This document shows positions 1-5,082 of a DNA stretch of 6,930 bases, piece after piece. The DNA is taken from the NCBI GenBank assembly GCA_964448305.1, contig CAYUWB010000042.1, forward strand, positions 1 through 6,930. The letters run 5' to 3'. The position numbers and the translations under genes are program-made. Below the pieces are notes generated by a model that did no database searches, was not told the origin of the DNA, and saw nothing but the letters and a program-made list of their open reading frames with translations. How positions within the stretch are numbered: the first letter of the stretch is position 1; the number at the start of each line of letters is the position of its first letter. This stretch comes from Thioglobus_C sp964448305 (GTDB lineage: Bacteria > Pseudomonadota > Gammaproteobacteria > PS1 > Pseudothioglobaceae).

Positions 1-107
1 AAGGTGTAGCTGACGCTCAAGCTCAAGCTCAAGCTGACGCTTACGCTAAAGGTTATGCAGACGCTAAAGCTGCAGGTACTGCAACTTCAACTGAAGTAGC
101 TAAGTAA
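1..107 (+). CDS. 3' end of an Ala-rich, Ala-X dipeptide-repeat protein (partial)
   Basis: Only the last 34 codons are present. The frame begins at position 3, ends in TAA at 105-107, and the start lies outside the window. The peptide alternates Ala with Asp, Gln, Tyr or Lys (A-D-A-Q-A-Q-A-Q-A-D-A-Y-A-K), then reads GYADAKAAG and ends TSTEVAK. At DNA level, positions 9-50 are seven hexamers of the form GCT-NNN, three of them identical GCTCAA units at 15-32. There is no cysteine, no membrane segment and no recognisable domain in this piece. Such low-complexity tails occur in secreted or structural proteins, and the next gene also encodes a small exported protein, so an envelope or periplasmic structural role is possible; this is inference. 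The open frame, clean stop and downstream terminator support a real gene. The family is unknown to me. Confidence 0.7.
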   Translation, partial: GVADAQAQAQADAYAKGYADAKAAGTATSTEVAK

Positions 108-133
108 TTTATTACTTAACCTCGCTAGCATTA

Positions 134-166
134 TTTGGTGAACTAAGCTTGGCTTAGATCACTAAA
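134..166 (+). other. 15-step imperfect inverted repeat (stem-loop) downstream of the Ala-rich gene
   Basis: The arms are 134-148 (tttggtgaactaagc) and 152-166 (gcttagatcactaaa), separated by a 3-nt loop TTG. Fourteen of fifteen steps pair, counting one G.U wobble (137/163), with a single A-A mismatch (142/158). No T-run follows on either strand, so it is not a classic intrinsic terminator. It begins 27 nt after the stop codon and ends 10 nt before the terminator at 177-205. It could protect the 3' end of the upstream mRNA from exonucleases, or be a protein-binding dyad. The pairing is read directly from the sequence; the function is unknown. Confidence 0.6.
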
Positions 167-176
167 AAGCAAAGCT

Positions 177-205
177 AAAAAGCCATTCTTCGGAGTGGCT
201 TTTTT
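177..205 (+). terminator. Intrinsic terminator with UUCG tetraloop
   Basis: The stem is 177-188 (aaaaagccattc) pairing with 193-204 (gagtggcttttt), with one G.U wobble. It is closed by a C(UUCG)G tetraloop at 189-192, one of the most stable RNA loops known. The 3' arm ends in a run of six T (200-205). It terminates the Ala-rich gene that stops at 107 and separates it from the small secreted protein at 261. The A-tract on the 5' arm means it could also act on the opposite strand. Confidence 0.9.
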
Positions 206-249
206 ATGCACAAATGACAAAATATGTATCTTGGGGACATATACTTAAC

Positions 250-254
250 AAGGA
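250..254 (+). promoter_or_regulatory. Ribosome binding site of the small secreted protein
   Basis: AAGGA lies 6 nt upstream of the ATG at 261, a normal Shine-Dalgarno spacing. It supports 261 rather than the in-frame ATG at codon 5 as the start. No convincing sigma70 promoter is visible between the terminator (205) and this site: the TATACT at 240-245 would start transcription on top of the ribosome binding site. Confidence 0.75.
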
Positions 255-260
255 AACATT

Positions 261-521
261 ATGAAAACATTAATGACAATCGCTACATTGGTAGCCTCTA
301 CATCAGCTTTGGCTGATTTTCACTCTAGCACATACGACTGGAATAACGACATGGTTGCGCCGACTGTGGAGTCTGTTGCAACACCAGCTGCTTTAGTTGA
401 TTTAGAACAACCACAAACAAGAGTGGCTTATATTCAAGACAACGGTATCTTTGGATACAATCCATACAACATTATGGATCCTCGCTGGATGATGGAAGAG
501 ATGAGCAATGTTATTGACTAA
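261..521 (+). CDS. Small exported protein with DPRWMMEEM C-terminus; possible sulfur-globule-type protein
   Basis: The product has 86 residues. Residues 1-18 form a textbook Sec signal peptide: Lys-2, a hydrophobic core, and an A-L-A cleavage motif at 16-18. The predicted mature protein has 68 residues, begins DFHSS, is acidic and contains no cysteine. The middle (about 31-57) is plain Ala/Val/Pro-containing sequence. The C-terminus is rich in Asn, Tyr, Trp and Met (FGYNPYN at 64-70, DPRWMMEEMSN at 73-83). An aromatic, Asn-rich segment ending in a DPRWM-like motif resembles, from memory, small exported proteins annotated as sulfur globule family in sulfur-oxidising gammaproteobacteria; I cannot confirm this without a search. 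The AAGGA site at 250-254, the signal peptide and the flanking terminators make it a convincing single-gene unit. The alternative is an unrelated periplasmic protein of unknown function. Confidence 0.8.
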   Translation: MKTLMTIATLVASTSALADFHSSTYDWNNDMVAPTVESVATPAALVDLEQPQTRVAYIQDNGIFGYNPYNIMDPRWMMEEMSNVID

Positions 522-540
522 ATAAACATTGTGTTAGTTT

Positions 541-566
541 AAAGGCCGCAGTTGCTGCGGCTTTTT
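541..566 (+). terminator. Intrinsic terminator of the small secreted protein gene
   Basis: A GC-rich stem gccgcag (545-551) pairs perfectly with ctgcggc (555-561) around a TTG loop. It is extended by AAAG/TTTT pairing and followed by five T (562-566). It starts 20 nt after the stop codon at 521. With the terminator at 601-626 it insulates the convergent tsf gene. Confidence 0.9.
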
Positions 567-600
567 ATTGGAGGGCGCATAAACCCTTTGTTTTTTCCAT

Positions 601-626
601 AAAAAAAGGCGCTCTCGCGCCTTTTT
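601..626 (-). terminator. Bidirectional intrinsic terminator of rpsB-tsf
   Basis: Read on the minus strand this is AAAAA, GGCGC (621-617), loop GAGA (616-613, a GNRA tetraloop), GCGCC (612-608), then seven T (607-601). It begins 19 nt after the tsf stop. On the plus strand the same element is A7, stem, TCTC loop, stem, T5, so it can also back up the 541-566 terminator. Its position directly after tsf means pyrH and frr, which follow tsf in many bacteria, are not part of this operon. Confidence 0.9.
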
Positions 627-644
627 ATTTGCTTCAACTACGTG

Positions 645-1523
645 TTAGCCTTTCATTTGGGCTGCCACTTCATCAGCAAAGTTCTCTTCTTTCTTCTCAA
701 TACCTTCACCTACTTCAAAGCGAATAAAAGATTTGACTGTGGCGTTATTTGCTTTTGCAAGTGCACCTACCGTTGTGTCTGGGTCTTTAACAAAAGCTTG
801 GCCATAAAGCGTTACTTCGTTAACGAATTTTTTCATACGACCAACAATCATTTTTTCAATGATATTGTCTGGTTTGCCAGATTCTCTTGCTTGTTCAACA
901 AAAATTGCTTTTTCTCTTTCTAAAATATCGTCAGACAATTCGTCTTCAGTAATACATTCAGGACGTGTTGCTGCAATATGCATCGCCACATCTTTTGCTA
1001 GCGCTTCATCACCACCTTCTAGTACAGCGATGACTGCAATGCGTTCGCCGTGTTTGTAGGCGCCGATAACACCGGCATCAACTGAAACGGTTTGTACGCG
1101 TCTAATGGCAACATTTTCACCGACTTTTGCAACAATGGCCTCTCTGGCTTTTTCTAACGAATCGCCGTTGTCGAGCGTTTGTGTTAAAAATTCATCAATA
1201 TTGGCTGGCGTGGTCTTTAATGCTAACGCACCTAGCGTATCAACAAAATCAACAAAGGCATCGCCTTTAGTCACAAAGTCTGTTTCAGAGTTAACCTCTA
1301 GAATGGTGGCTGTTTTACCATCGTCACTGATATTAACTTTAACAAGGCCTTCTGCAGCAACACGGCCTGATTTTTTAGCGGCTTTAGCGGCGCCTGATGT
1401 GCGCATAAGGTCAATTGCTGCCTCCATGTCGCCATTGGTTTCTGTAAGGGCTTTTTTGCAGTCCATCATGCCTGCACCGGTTCTTTCTCTTAGTTCTTTA
1501 ACTGAAGCGGCTGTAATTGCCAT
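645..1523 (-). CDS. tsf: Translation elongation factor Ts
   Basis: EF-Ts is the cytoplasmic guanine-nucleotide exchange factor that releases GDP from EF-Tu. The protein has 292 residues (E. coli 283) and aligns by eye over its whole length. The N-terminal UBA-like domain is at about 1-55, including VKELRERTGAGMMDCKKAL. The signature TDFV that inserts into EF-Tu is at residues 81-84. The core contains GENVAIRR (135-142) and HGERIAV (158-164). A Q-A-F-V motif is at 242-245, and the C-terminal module ends with FIRFEVGEGIEKKEENFADEV. The start is set by the conserved N-terminus and an AGGAGA ribosome binding site at 1529-1534, 5 nt upstream. It is the second gene of an rpsB-tsf operon, 61 nt after rpsB, and is followed immediately by a terminator. 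Nothing in the coding sequence looks damaged. Confidence 0.98.
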   Translation of the reverse strand: MAITAASVKELRERTGAGMMDCKKALTETNGDMEAAIDLMRTSGAAKAAKKSGRVAAEGLVKVNISDDGKTATILEVNSETDFVTKGDAFVDFVDTLGALALKTTPANIDEFLTQTLDNGDSLEKAREAIVAKVGENVAIRRVQTVSVDAGVIGAYKHGERIAVIAVLEGGDEALAKDVAMHIAATRPECITEDELSDDILEREKAIFVEQARESGKPDNIIEKMIVGRMKKFVNEVTLYGQAFVKDPDTTVGALAKANNATVKSFIRFEVGEGIEKKEENFADEVAAQMKG

Positions 1524-1542
1524 AAGTGTCTCCTGTGTTTAT

Positions 1543-1568
1543 AACACCTTCTGCTGACAAAAGGTGTT
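1543..1568 (-). other. Intergenic hairpin between rpsB and tsf
   Basis: A perfect 8-bp inverted repeat, aacacctt (1543-1550) and aaggtgtt (1561-1568), flanks a 10-nt loop in the 61-nt rpsB-tsf gap. In the mRNA sense it begins 16 nt after the rpsB stop and ends 8 nt before the tsf ribosome binding site. No U-tract follows it in the mRNA sense (the next bases are AUAAAC), so it is not an efficient intrinsic terminator for the operon. It could modulate tsf translation or mark an RNA processing site; that is inference. Confidence 0.55.
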
Positions 1569-1584
1569 TTTAATATGTGCTTGA

Positions 1585-2538
1585 TTATGCGAGTTTTTCA
1601 ATCATTTGAGCCTTAGTGTCGCTGGCATTAACCTTGACGCCTTGGGCTTGTGCATAATCGGCTAACTCTGCTTTTTTCATTGCATTAAGCGCTGTTTTGT
1701 TTAGCTTTTCTGCTTTGGCAGGTGCTTTTTTAGCAGCCGGTTTTTTGGCAGGTGCTTTTTTTGCGGCTGGCGCTTTAGCTTCTGTCTCTTCTTTCTTGGC
1801 GGCAGGCTTTTTAGCCGGTGCTTTTTTAGCCGGTGCAGATTCTTTTGCTGGTGTGCCAGCAGCGGCTTTTGCCTCTAAAACGGCGTTAGCAATTTCACGA
1901 GCGTAAAAACCAATGGCTCTAATTGAATCATCGTTACCAGGGATAACGTAGTCAATGCCTTCTGGGTTGTGGTTAGAGTCCACCACACCAATGAGTGGCA
2001 ATTGAAGCTTTTGTGCTTCTTTCACAGCATTCTTTTCATGGCCAATATCAATAACAAACACCACGTCAGGAATACCGCCTAAGTCTTTAATACCACCCAA
2101 GCTGCGTTCTAATTTTTCCATTTCACGCGTCATCATAAGGGCTTCTTTTTTACCGAATTGGGCAAAGTTTTCTTCCGCTAAAAACTCAAGATCTTTTAAA
2201 CGCTTAATAGAGGCTTTAATGGTTTTGTAGTTAGTCATCATACCACCTAACCAGCGGTGATTAACATACGGCATGCCACAACGAATTGCCTCTTCTTTGA
2301 TGATGTCGCTAGCTGCTCTCTTGGTGCCAACAAATAAAATTGATCCACCTGCAGCCGTTGTTTTCGATGCAAAATTCAATACATCGTTAAACATTGGTAG
2401 GGTTTTTTCTAGGTTGATAATGTGCACACCATTGCGAGTGCCATAGATATAGCGCTCCATTTTAGGGTGCCAAAAACGGCTACGGTGACCAAAGTGTACA
2501 CCAGCCTCTAACATTTTCTTCATGGACGTTTTTGCCAT
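1585..2538 (-). CDS. rpsB: 30S ribosomal protein S2 with a C-terminal Ala/Lys/Pro and SAP/HeH-like extension
   Basis: Protein uS2 of the small ribosomal subunit helps recruit S1 near the mRNA exit region. The protein has 317 residues; E. coli S2 has 241. Residues 1-225 are a complete canonical S2: MLEAGVHFGHRSRFWHPKM near the start, HIINLEKT (39-46), FVGTKRAA (69-76), NHRWLGGM (93-100), SLGGIKDLGGIPD (146-158) and IPGNDDSIRA (199-208). Residues about 226-277 form a low-complexity linker in which APAKKPAAKK occurs twice (240-249, 262-271). Residues about 282-317 look like a small helix-extended loop-helix module (MKKAELADYAQAQGVKV, then TKAQMIEKL). The ATG at 2538 is chosen because it matches the family N-terminus and has GGAGAA at 2545-2550, 6 nt upstream. 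Longer in-frame starts at 2574 (ATG) and 2598 (TTG) lack this support. The first gene of rpsB-tsf. Confidence 0.97.
   Translation of the reverse strand: MAKTSMKKMLEAGVHFGHRSRFWHPKMERYIYGTRNGVHIINLEKTLPMFNDVLNFASKTTAAGGSILFVGTKRAASDIIKEEAIRCGMPYVNHRWLGGMMTNYKTIKASIKRLKDLEFLAEENFAQFGKKEALMMTREMEKLERSLGGIKDLGGIPDVVFVIDIGHEKNAVKEAQKLQLPLIGVVDSNHNPEGIDYVIPGNDDSIRAIGFYAREIANAVLEAKAAAGTPAKESAPAKKAPAKKPAAKKEETEAKAPAAKKAPAKKPAAKKAPAKAEKLNKTALNAMKKAELADYAQAQGVKVNASDTKAQMIEKLA
1588..1866 (-). other. Region coding the S2 C-terminal extension (AKP linker plus SAP/HeH-like domain)
   Basis: This covers codons 225-317 of rpsB, beyond the end of the usual S2 fold. The linker codes for Lys/Ala/Pro in a histone H1- or AlgP-like pattern and is full of AAA-AAA lysine pairs, giving A6 and A7 tracts on the mRNA. 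The two APAKKPAAKK copies use different codons, so the repeat is old or under protein-level selection rather than a recent DNA duplication. The last 36 residues (1588-1695) have the helix, loop with small residues, TKAQMIEKL helix pattern of SAP, HeH/LEM or Rho-N-like modules, which typically bind nucleic acid. The domain call rests on pattern recognition only. Confidence 0.6.
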
Positions 2539-2544
2539 AATATT

Positions 2545-2550
2545 TTCTCC
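2545..2550 (-). promoter_or_regulatory. Ribosome binding site deciding the rpsB start
   Basis: GGAGAA on the minus strand lies 6 nt upstream of the ATG at 2538. It fixes this start against the longer in-frame options at 2574 and 2598. The four bases directly upstream (CCCC, 2554-2551) belong to a segment complementary to GGGTT further up the leader (2615-2611), so access to the site may be regulated. Confidence 0.8.
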
Positions 2551-2622
2551 GGGGTTAATAAAGAATGCCGACATTTTGTCTGCTTCTTCCTTCCACAACT
2601 CCTACTAGCCAACCCTTTATTT
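2551..2622 (-). promoter_or_regulatory. Complementary segments in the rpsB leader next to the ribosome binding site
   Basis: In mRNA sense the upstream segment is AATAAA-GGGTT (2621-2611) and the downstream one is TTTATT-AACCC (2562-2552). AATAAA pairs with TTTATT and GGGTT pairs with AACCC, in crossing (pseudoknot-type) order. With no linker bases between the paired blocks, both helices may not form at once, so they could be alternatives. The GGGTT/AACCC helix would sit next to the GGAGAA ribosome binding site. Autogenous control by S2 through the rpsB leader is established in gammaproteobacteria; whether this is that element is inference. Confidence 0.35.
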
Positions 2623-2673
2623 TTCAAAAGAGCACCCTGACTAACATGCCAAGTTGTGTGATACATTAAAACA

Positions 2674-2709
2674 AGTTGGGCGCCCATTATCGAAACTGGA
2701 CGCCCAACT
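2674..2709 (-). terminator. Strong hairpin downstream of rpe and within the rpsB leader: terminator or attenuator
   Basis: A perfect 9-bp inverted repeat, agttgggcg (2674-2682) and cgcccaact (2701-2709), encloses an 18-nt loop. On the minus strand the second arm is followed by TGTTTTAA, an interrupted U-tract, so it can act as an intrinsic terminator for transcripts coming from rpe, which stops at 2811. The predicted rpsB promoter at 2762-2790 lies upstream of it, so the same hairpin would be transcribed at the start of the rpsB leader. It could therefore work there as an attenuator or structured regulatory element. On the plus strand a T-rich stretch also follows (2714-2726). Confidence 0.6.
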
Positions 2710-2761
2710 CAACTTTTTGATTTTTTATTACTTAAAAGCAACTAAAATCGTAAAACGCGTC

Positions 2762-2790
2762 ATTATACCGAAGCGATGTTGCTACGACAA
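2762..2790 (-). promoter_or_regulatory. Sigma70-type promoter of rpsB-tsf with GC-rich discriminator
   Basis: On the minus strand the -35 element is TTGTCG (2790-2785; 4 of 6 consensus), the spacer is exactly 17 bp and the -10 element is a perfect TATAAT (2767-2762). The next bases, GACGCG (2761-2756), form a GC-rich discriminator. That feature is typical of stable-RNA and ribosomal-protein promoters under ppGpp/DksA control. Initiation would fall near 2755, giving a leader of about 215 nt before the rpsB ATG. The promoter lies in the intergenic region, with the -35 starting 21 bp past the rpe stop. Confidence 0.7.
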
Positions 2791-2810
2791 GCTTATACGC
2801 AAGTTAATCG

Positions 2811-3482
2811 CTATGCTTTTGCTAGCTCCGCACGCATTGTGTCAATGGTTGCTTTATAGTCATCGGTATTAAAGATGGCAGAGCCTGCTACAAATGTGTC
2901 TGCACCCGCTTCTGCCACTTCACGAATATTGGCAGGGCCAACGCCGCCGTCAATTTCTAAACGAATATCTCTGCCGCTAGCGTCGATCAATTGACGCACT
3001 TGGCGACATTTTTCTAGCGTATGCGGGATGAAGGCTTGACCACCAAAGCCAGGGTTAACTGACATCAATAGGATCATGTCCAGTTTGTCCATGACATTGT
3101 CTAGTACGTGTAGCGGTGTGGCAGGGTTAAACACTAGGCCGGCTTTACAACCACTTTCTTGAATCATGCCCAATGTTCTGTCGATATGCTCAGATCCTTC
3201 TGGGTGAAAGGTGATGTATGATGCACCCGCTGCAACAAAATCAGGAATGATTCTATCAACTGGTTTCACCATTAAATGCACATCAATCGGCGCAGTTACG
3301 CCATGATTTCTAAGCGCTTCACAGACCAATGGACCGATCGTTAGGTTTGGAACGTAGTGATTGTCCATTACGTCAAAATGCACGATGTCTGCGCCAGCAG
3401 CTAGTACATTGTCGACCTCTTCGCCTAATTTGGCAAAATCAGCAGCCAAAATAGAAGGCGCGATAAAATTAGATTGTTTCAT
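2811..3482 (-). CDS. rpe: Ribulose-phosphate 3-epimerase
   Basis: It interconverts D-ribulose 5-phosphate and D-xylulose 5-phosphate in the cytoplasm, serving the pentose phosphate pathway and, in autotrophs, regeneration of the Calvin cycle. The protein has 223 residues (E. coli 225) and is a single TIM barrel. It carries IAPSILAADFAKLG (7-20), the metal and catalytic residues His-35 and Asp-37 in VHFDVMDNHYVPN, His-69 in DVHLMVKP, the phosphate-binding MSVNPGFGGQ (140-149), and Asp-178 in EIDGGV. The phosphate loop FVAGSAIF (197-204) is intact. The ATG is preceded by AGGAG at 3489-3493, 6 nt upstream. It is the last gene of the rplY-pth-ychF-gpmI-rpe run, 37 nt after gpmI, and ends with TAG just before the rpsB promoter. 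All expected key residues are present. Confidence 0.98.
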   Translation of the reverse strand: MKQSNFIAPSILAADFAKLGEEVDNVLAAGADIVHFDVMDNHYVPNLTIGPLVCEALRNHGVTAPIDVHLMVKPVDRIIPDFVAAGASYITFHPEGSEHIDRTLGMIQESGCKAGLVFNPATPLHVLDNVMDKLDMILLMSVNPGFGGQAFIPHTLEKCRQVRQLIDASGRDIRLEIDGGVGPANIREVAEAGADTFVAGSAIFNTDDYKATIDTMRAELAKA

Positions 3483-3519
3483 TTTTCTCTCCTGTTTTTA
3501 ATTTATATTATATAAAAAA

Positions 3520-5061
3520 TTATTCGTTAAAAGTTAATAGGCTGGCACCCGTCATTTCATCGGGCTGCTCGATATCCATCATTGTTAGTAATGTTGGCGC
3601 AATATCAGATAAAGCGCCTGTGCCTGGCTCAGCGATTGTAGCAGTGCGATCACTCACAAAAAGCAGTGGCACCAAGTTGCTGGTGTGCGCAGTGTGCACT
3701 TCACCGGTCTCAGGATTAACCATTTGTTCGACATTACCATGATCAGCAGTGATGAGCATTTCGCCATCAATCTCATGCATGGCTTGATAAACAATACCCA
3801 AACAAGCATCAACAGCCTCAACGGCCTTAATGGCTGCATCAAGTTTGCCAGAGTGGCCGACCATGTCAGTATTGGCAAAATTACAAATAATTAAATCGTA
3901 TTTTTGGCTTTCAATATGTTCAACCAATTCGTCAGTTAGCTCAAAGGCGCTCATTTCTGGCTGTAGGTCATAGGTCGCCACATCAGGCGACGGAATCAAG
4001 ACGCGATCTTCACCATAAAAAGGGCGTTCAACACCGCCATTAAGAAAGAAAGTGACGTGCGCGTATTTTTCAGTTTCCGCAATTCTGAGTTGGGTCATGC
4101 CTAAGTTAGATAAGTATTTACCCAAAACGTTGTTTAATTTGGCTGAAGGGTAAGCCACTGGTAAATTAAAGTCTTTTTTGTATTCAGTCAAGCAGATAAA
4201 TTGTGTTGGGACAAAAGTTCCACGTGAAAATCCTTGAAAATTTTCATCAAAAAACGCTTGGGTGATTTGTCGGGCGCGGTCTGCACGGTAGTTCATAAAA
4301 ATGAGCACGTCGCCTTTTTTGATTTTAGTTGGTGCTTTAATGACTGTGGACTGAACGAATTCATCGGTCTCGCCACGTTCGTAAGCCATATCAATTGCGT
4401 CAATAGCAGACTTCGCCAAAAATTTACCCTTGCCTTTGGCAATGAGTTCGTAGGCGCAGCGTACACGAGCCCAACGATTGTCGCGATCCATTGAAAAGTA
4501 GCGGCCAATGACACTGGCAATTTCACCAATACCAAGCTCGCTGATTTTGTCTTCAAGGGTTTGAATGTATTTTTTAGCGCTCTTTTGTGCACAGTCTCGA
4601 CCATCGACAAAGAGATGTAAGTACACTTCTTTGCAGTTGCGTTTTTTGGTCATTTCCAACATGGCGTGGATTTGTTCTTCGTGGGAATGCACGCCGCCAT
4701 CAGACAACAAGCCCATAATATGAACCGCTTTGTTGTTATCGTTAGCGTACTCTAAAGAGTTTTTTAAAATTGGGTTTCTAAAGAAATCACCGTCTTCGAT
4801 TTCATTATGAATGCGAGTAAAATCTTGCTTAACAACACGGCCTGCACCTAAATTTAGATGACCAACTTCTGAGTTGCCCATTTGTTCGCCCGGCAGGCCA
4901 ACTTCTTTGCCACTGGTGCTAATGAGCGAGTGAGGAAATTGTTCGTTAAATTTGTCCCATACGGGGGTTTCTGCTTGAGCAATCGCATTGTTTTCAGTAA
5001 TGTCAGAGTGCCCCCAGCCGTCAAGAATAATCAGTAGTTTGGTTTGTTTTTTAGAGATCAT
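3520..5061 (-). CDS. gpmI: 2,3-bisphosphoglycerate-independent phosphoglycerate mutase
   Basis: It interconverts 3- and 2-phosphoglycerate in glycolysis and gluconeogenesis using two Mn ions and a phosphoserine intermediate. The protein has 513 residues (E. coli GpmI 514) and belongs to the alkaline phosphatase superfamily. Visible motifs in order are LDGWG with metal ligand Asp-14, the catalytic serine region GNSEVGHLNLGAGR (Ser-64), GGVHSH (122-127), DGRD (153-156), GRYFSMDRDNRW (186-197), NYRADRARQ (257-265), EKYAHVTFFLNGG (331-343), NTDMVGHSG (Asp-399, His-403), TADHGN (Asp-440, His-441) and HTAHTSN with His-459. The start matches the family N-terminus. Its ribosome binding site AAGG (5065-5068) is only 3 nt from the ATG, an unusually short spacing. 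It lies 21 nt after ychF and 37 nt before rpe, so it is probably cotranscribed with both. Confidence 0.98.
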   Translation of the reverse strand: MISKKQTKLLIILDGWGHSDITENNAIAQAETPVWDKFNEQFPHSLISTSGKEVGLPGEQMGNSEVGHLNLGAGRVVKQDFTRIHNEIEDGDFFRNPILKNSLEYANDNNKAVHIMGLLSDGGVHSHEEQIHAMLEMTKKRNCKEVYLHLFVDGRDCAQKSAKKYIQTLEDKISELGIGEIASVIGRYFSMDRDNRWARVRCAYELIAKGKGKFLAKSAIDAIDMAYERGETDEFVQSTVIKAPTKIKKGDVLIFMNYRADRARQITQAFFDENFQGFSRGTFVPTQFICLTEYKKDFNLPVAYPSAKLNNVLGKYLSNLGMTQLRIAETEKYAHVTFFLNGGVERPFYGEDRVLIPSPDVATYDLQPEMSAFELTDELVEHIESQKYDLIICNFANTDMVGHSGKLDAAIKAVEAVDACLGIVYQAMHEIDGEMLITADHGNVEQMVNPETGEVHTAHTSNLVPLLFVSDRTATIAEPGTGALSDIAPTLLTMMDIEQPDEMTGASLLTFNE

Positions 5062-5082
5062 CGACCTTAGGTTTATTGAGTG

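Noticed and set aside
214..245. ATGACA (214-219) and TATACT (240-245) as the promoter of the small secreted protein.
   Set aside because: The spacer is 20 bp and the start point would fall on the ribosome binding site. The overlapping atatgt/acatat repeat (222-227, 237-242) is only 6 bp with a 9-nt loop.
1105..1557. 150-residue plus-strand frame opposite tsf.
   Set aside because: Antisense shadow of a certain gene, with Ser/Ala-rich low-complexity translation and no ribosome binding site.
1730..1762. In-frame A7 heptamer (A AAA AAA) in the S2 linker as a programmed -1 frameshift that would stop at 1730-1732 and remove the SAP-like tip.
   Set aside because: Lysine-pair A-tracts are expected in such a linker, and I see no stimulatory hairpin or upstream Shine-Dalgarno element. 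Frameshifting is possible but unsupported.
2539..2598. Longer S2 reading frame starting at TTG 2598 or ATG 2574, adding 20 or 12 residues.
   Set aside because: The added residues do not match the S2 family, and the GGAGAA ribosome binding site lies inside the extension at the right distance from the ATG at 2538.
2654..2872. 72-residue plus-strand frame across the rpe-rpsB gap.
   Set aside because: It runs through the hairpin, the promoter and into the rpe 3' end antisense, and has no ribosome binding site or recognisable product.
3507..3512. Perfect TATAAT on the minus strand in the gpmI-rpe gap as an internal rpe promoter.
   Set aside because: The stretch is almost pure A/T, so the hexamer is expected by chance, and no -35 resembling TTGACA exists at 16-18 bp spacing.
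4293..4610. 105-residue minus-strand frame within gpmI.
   Set aside because: Out-of-frame shadow of an intact, fully conserved gpmI; no family resemblance.
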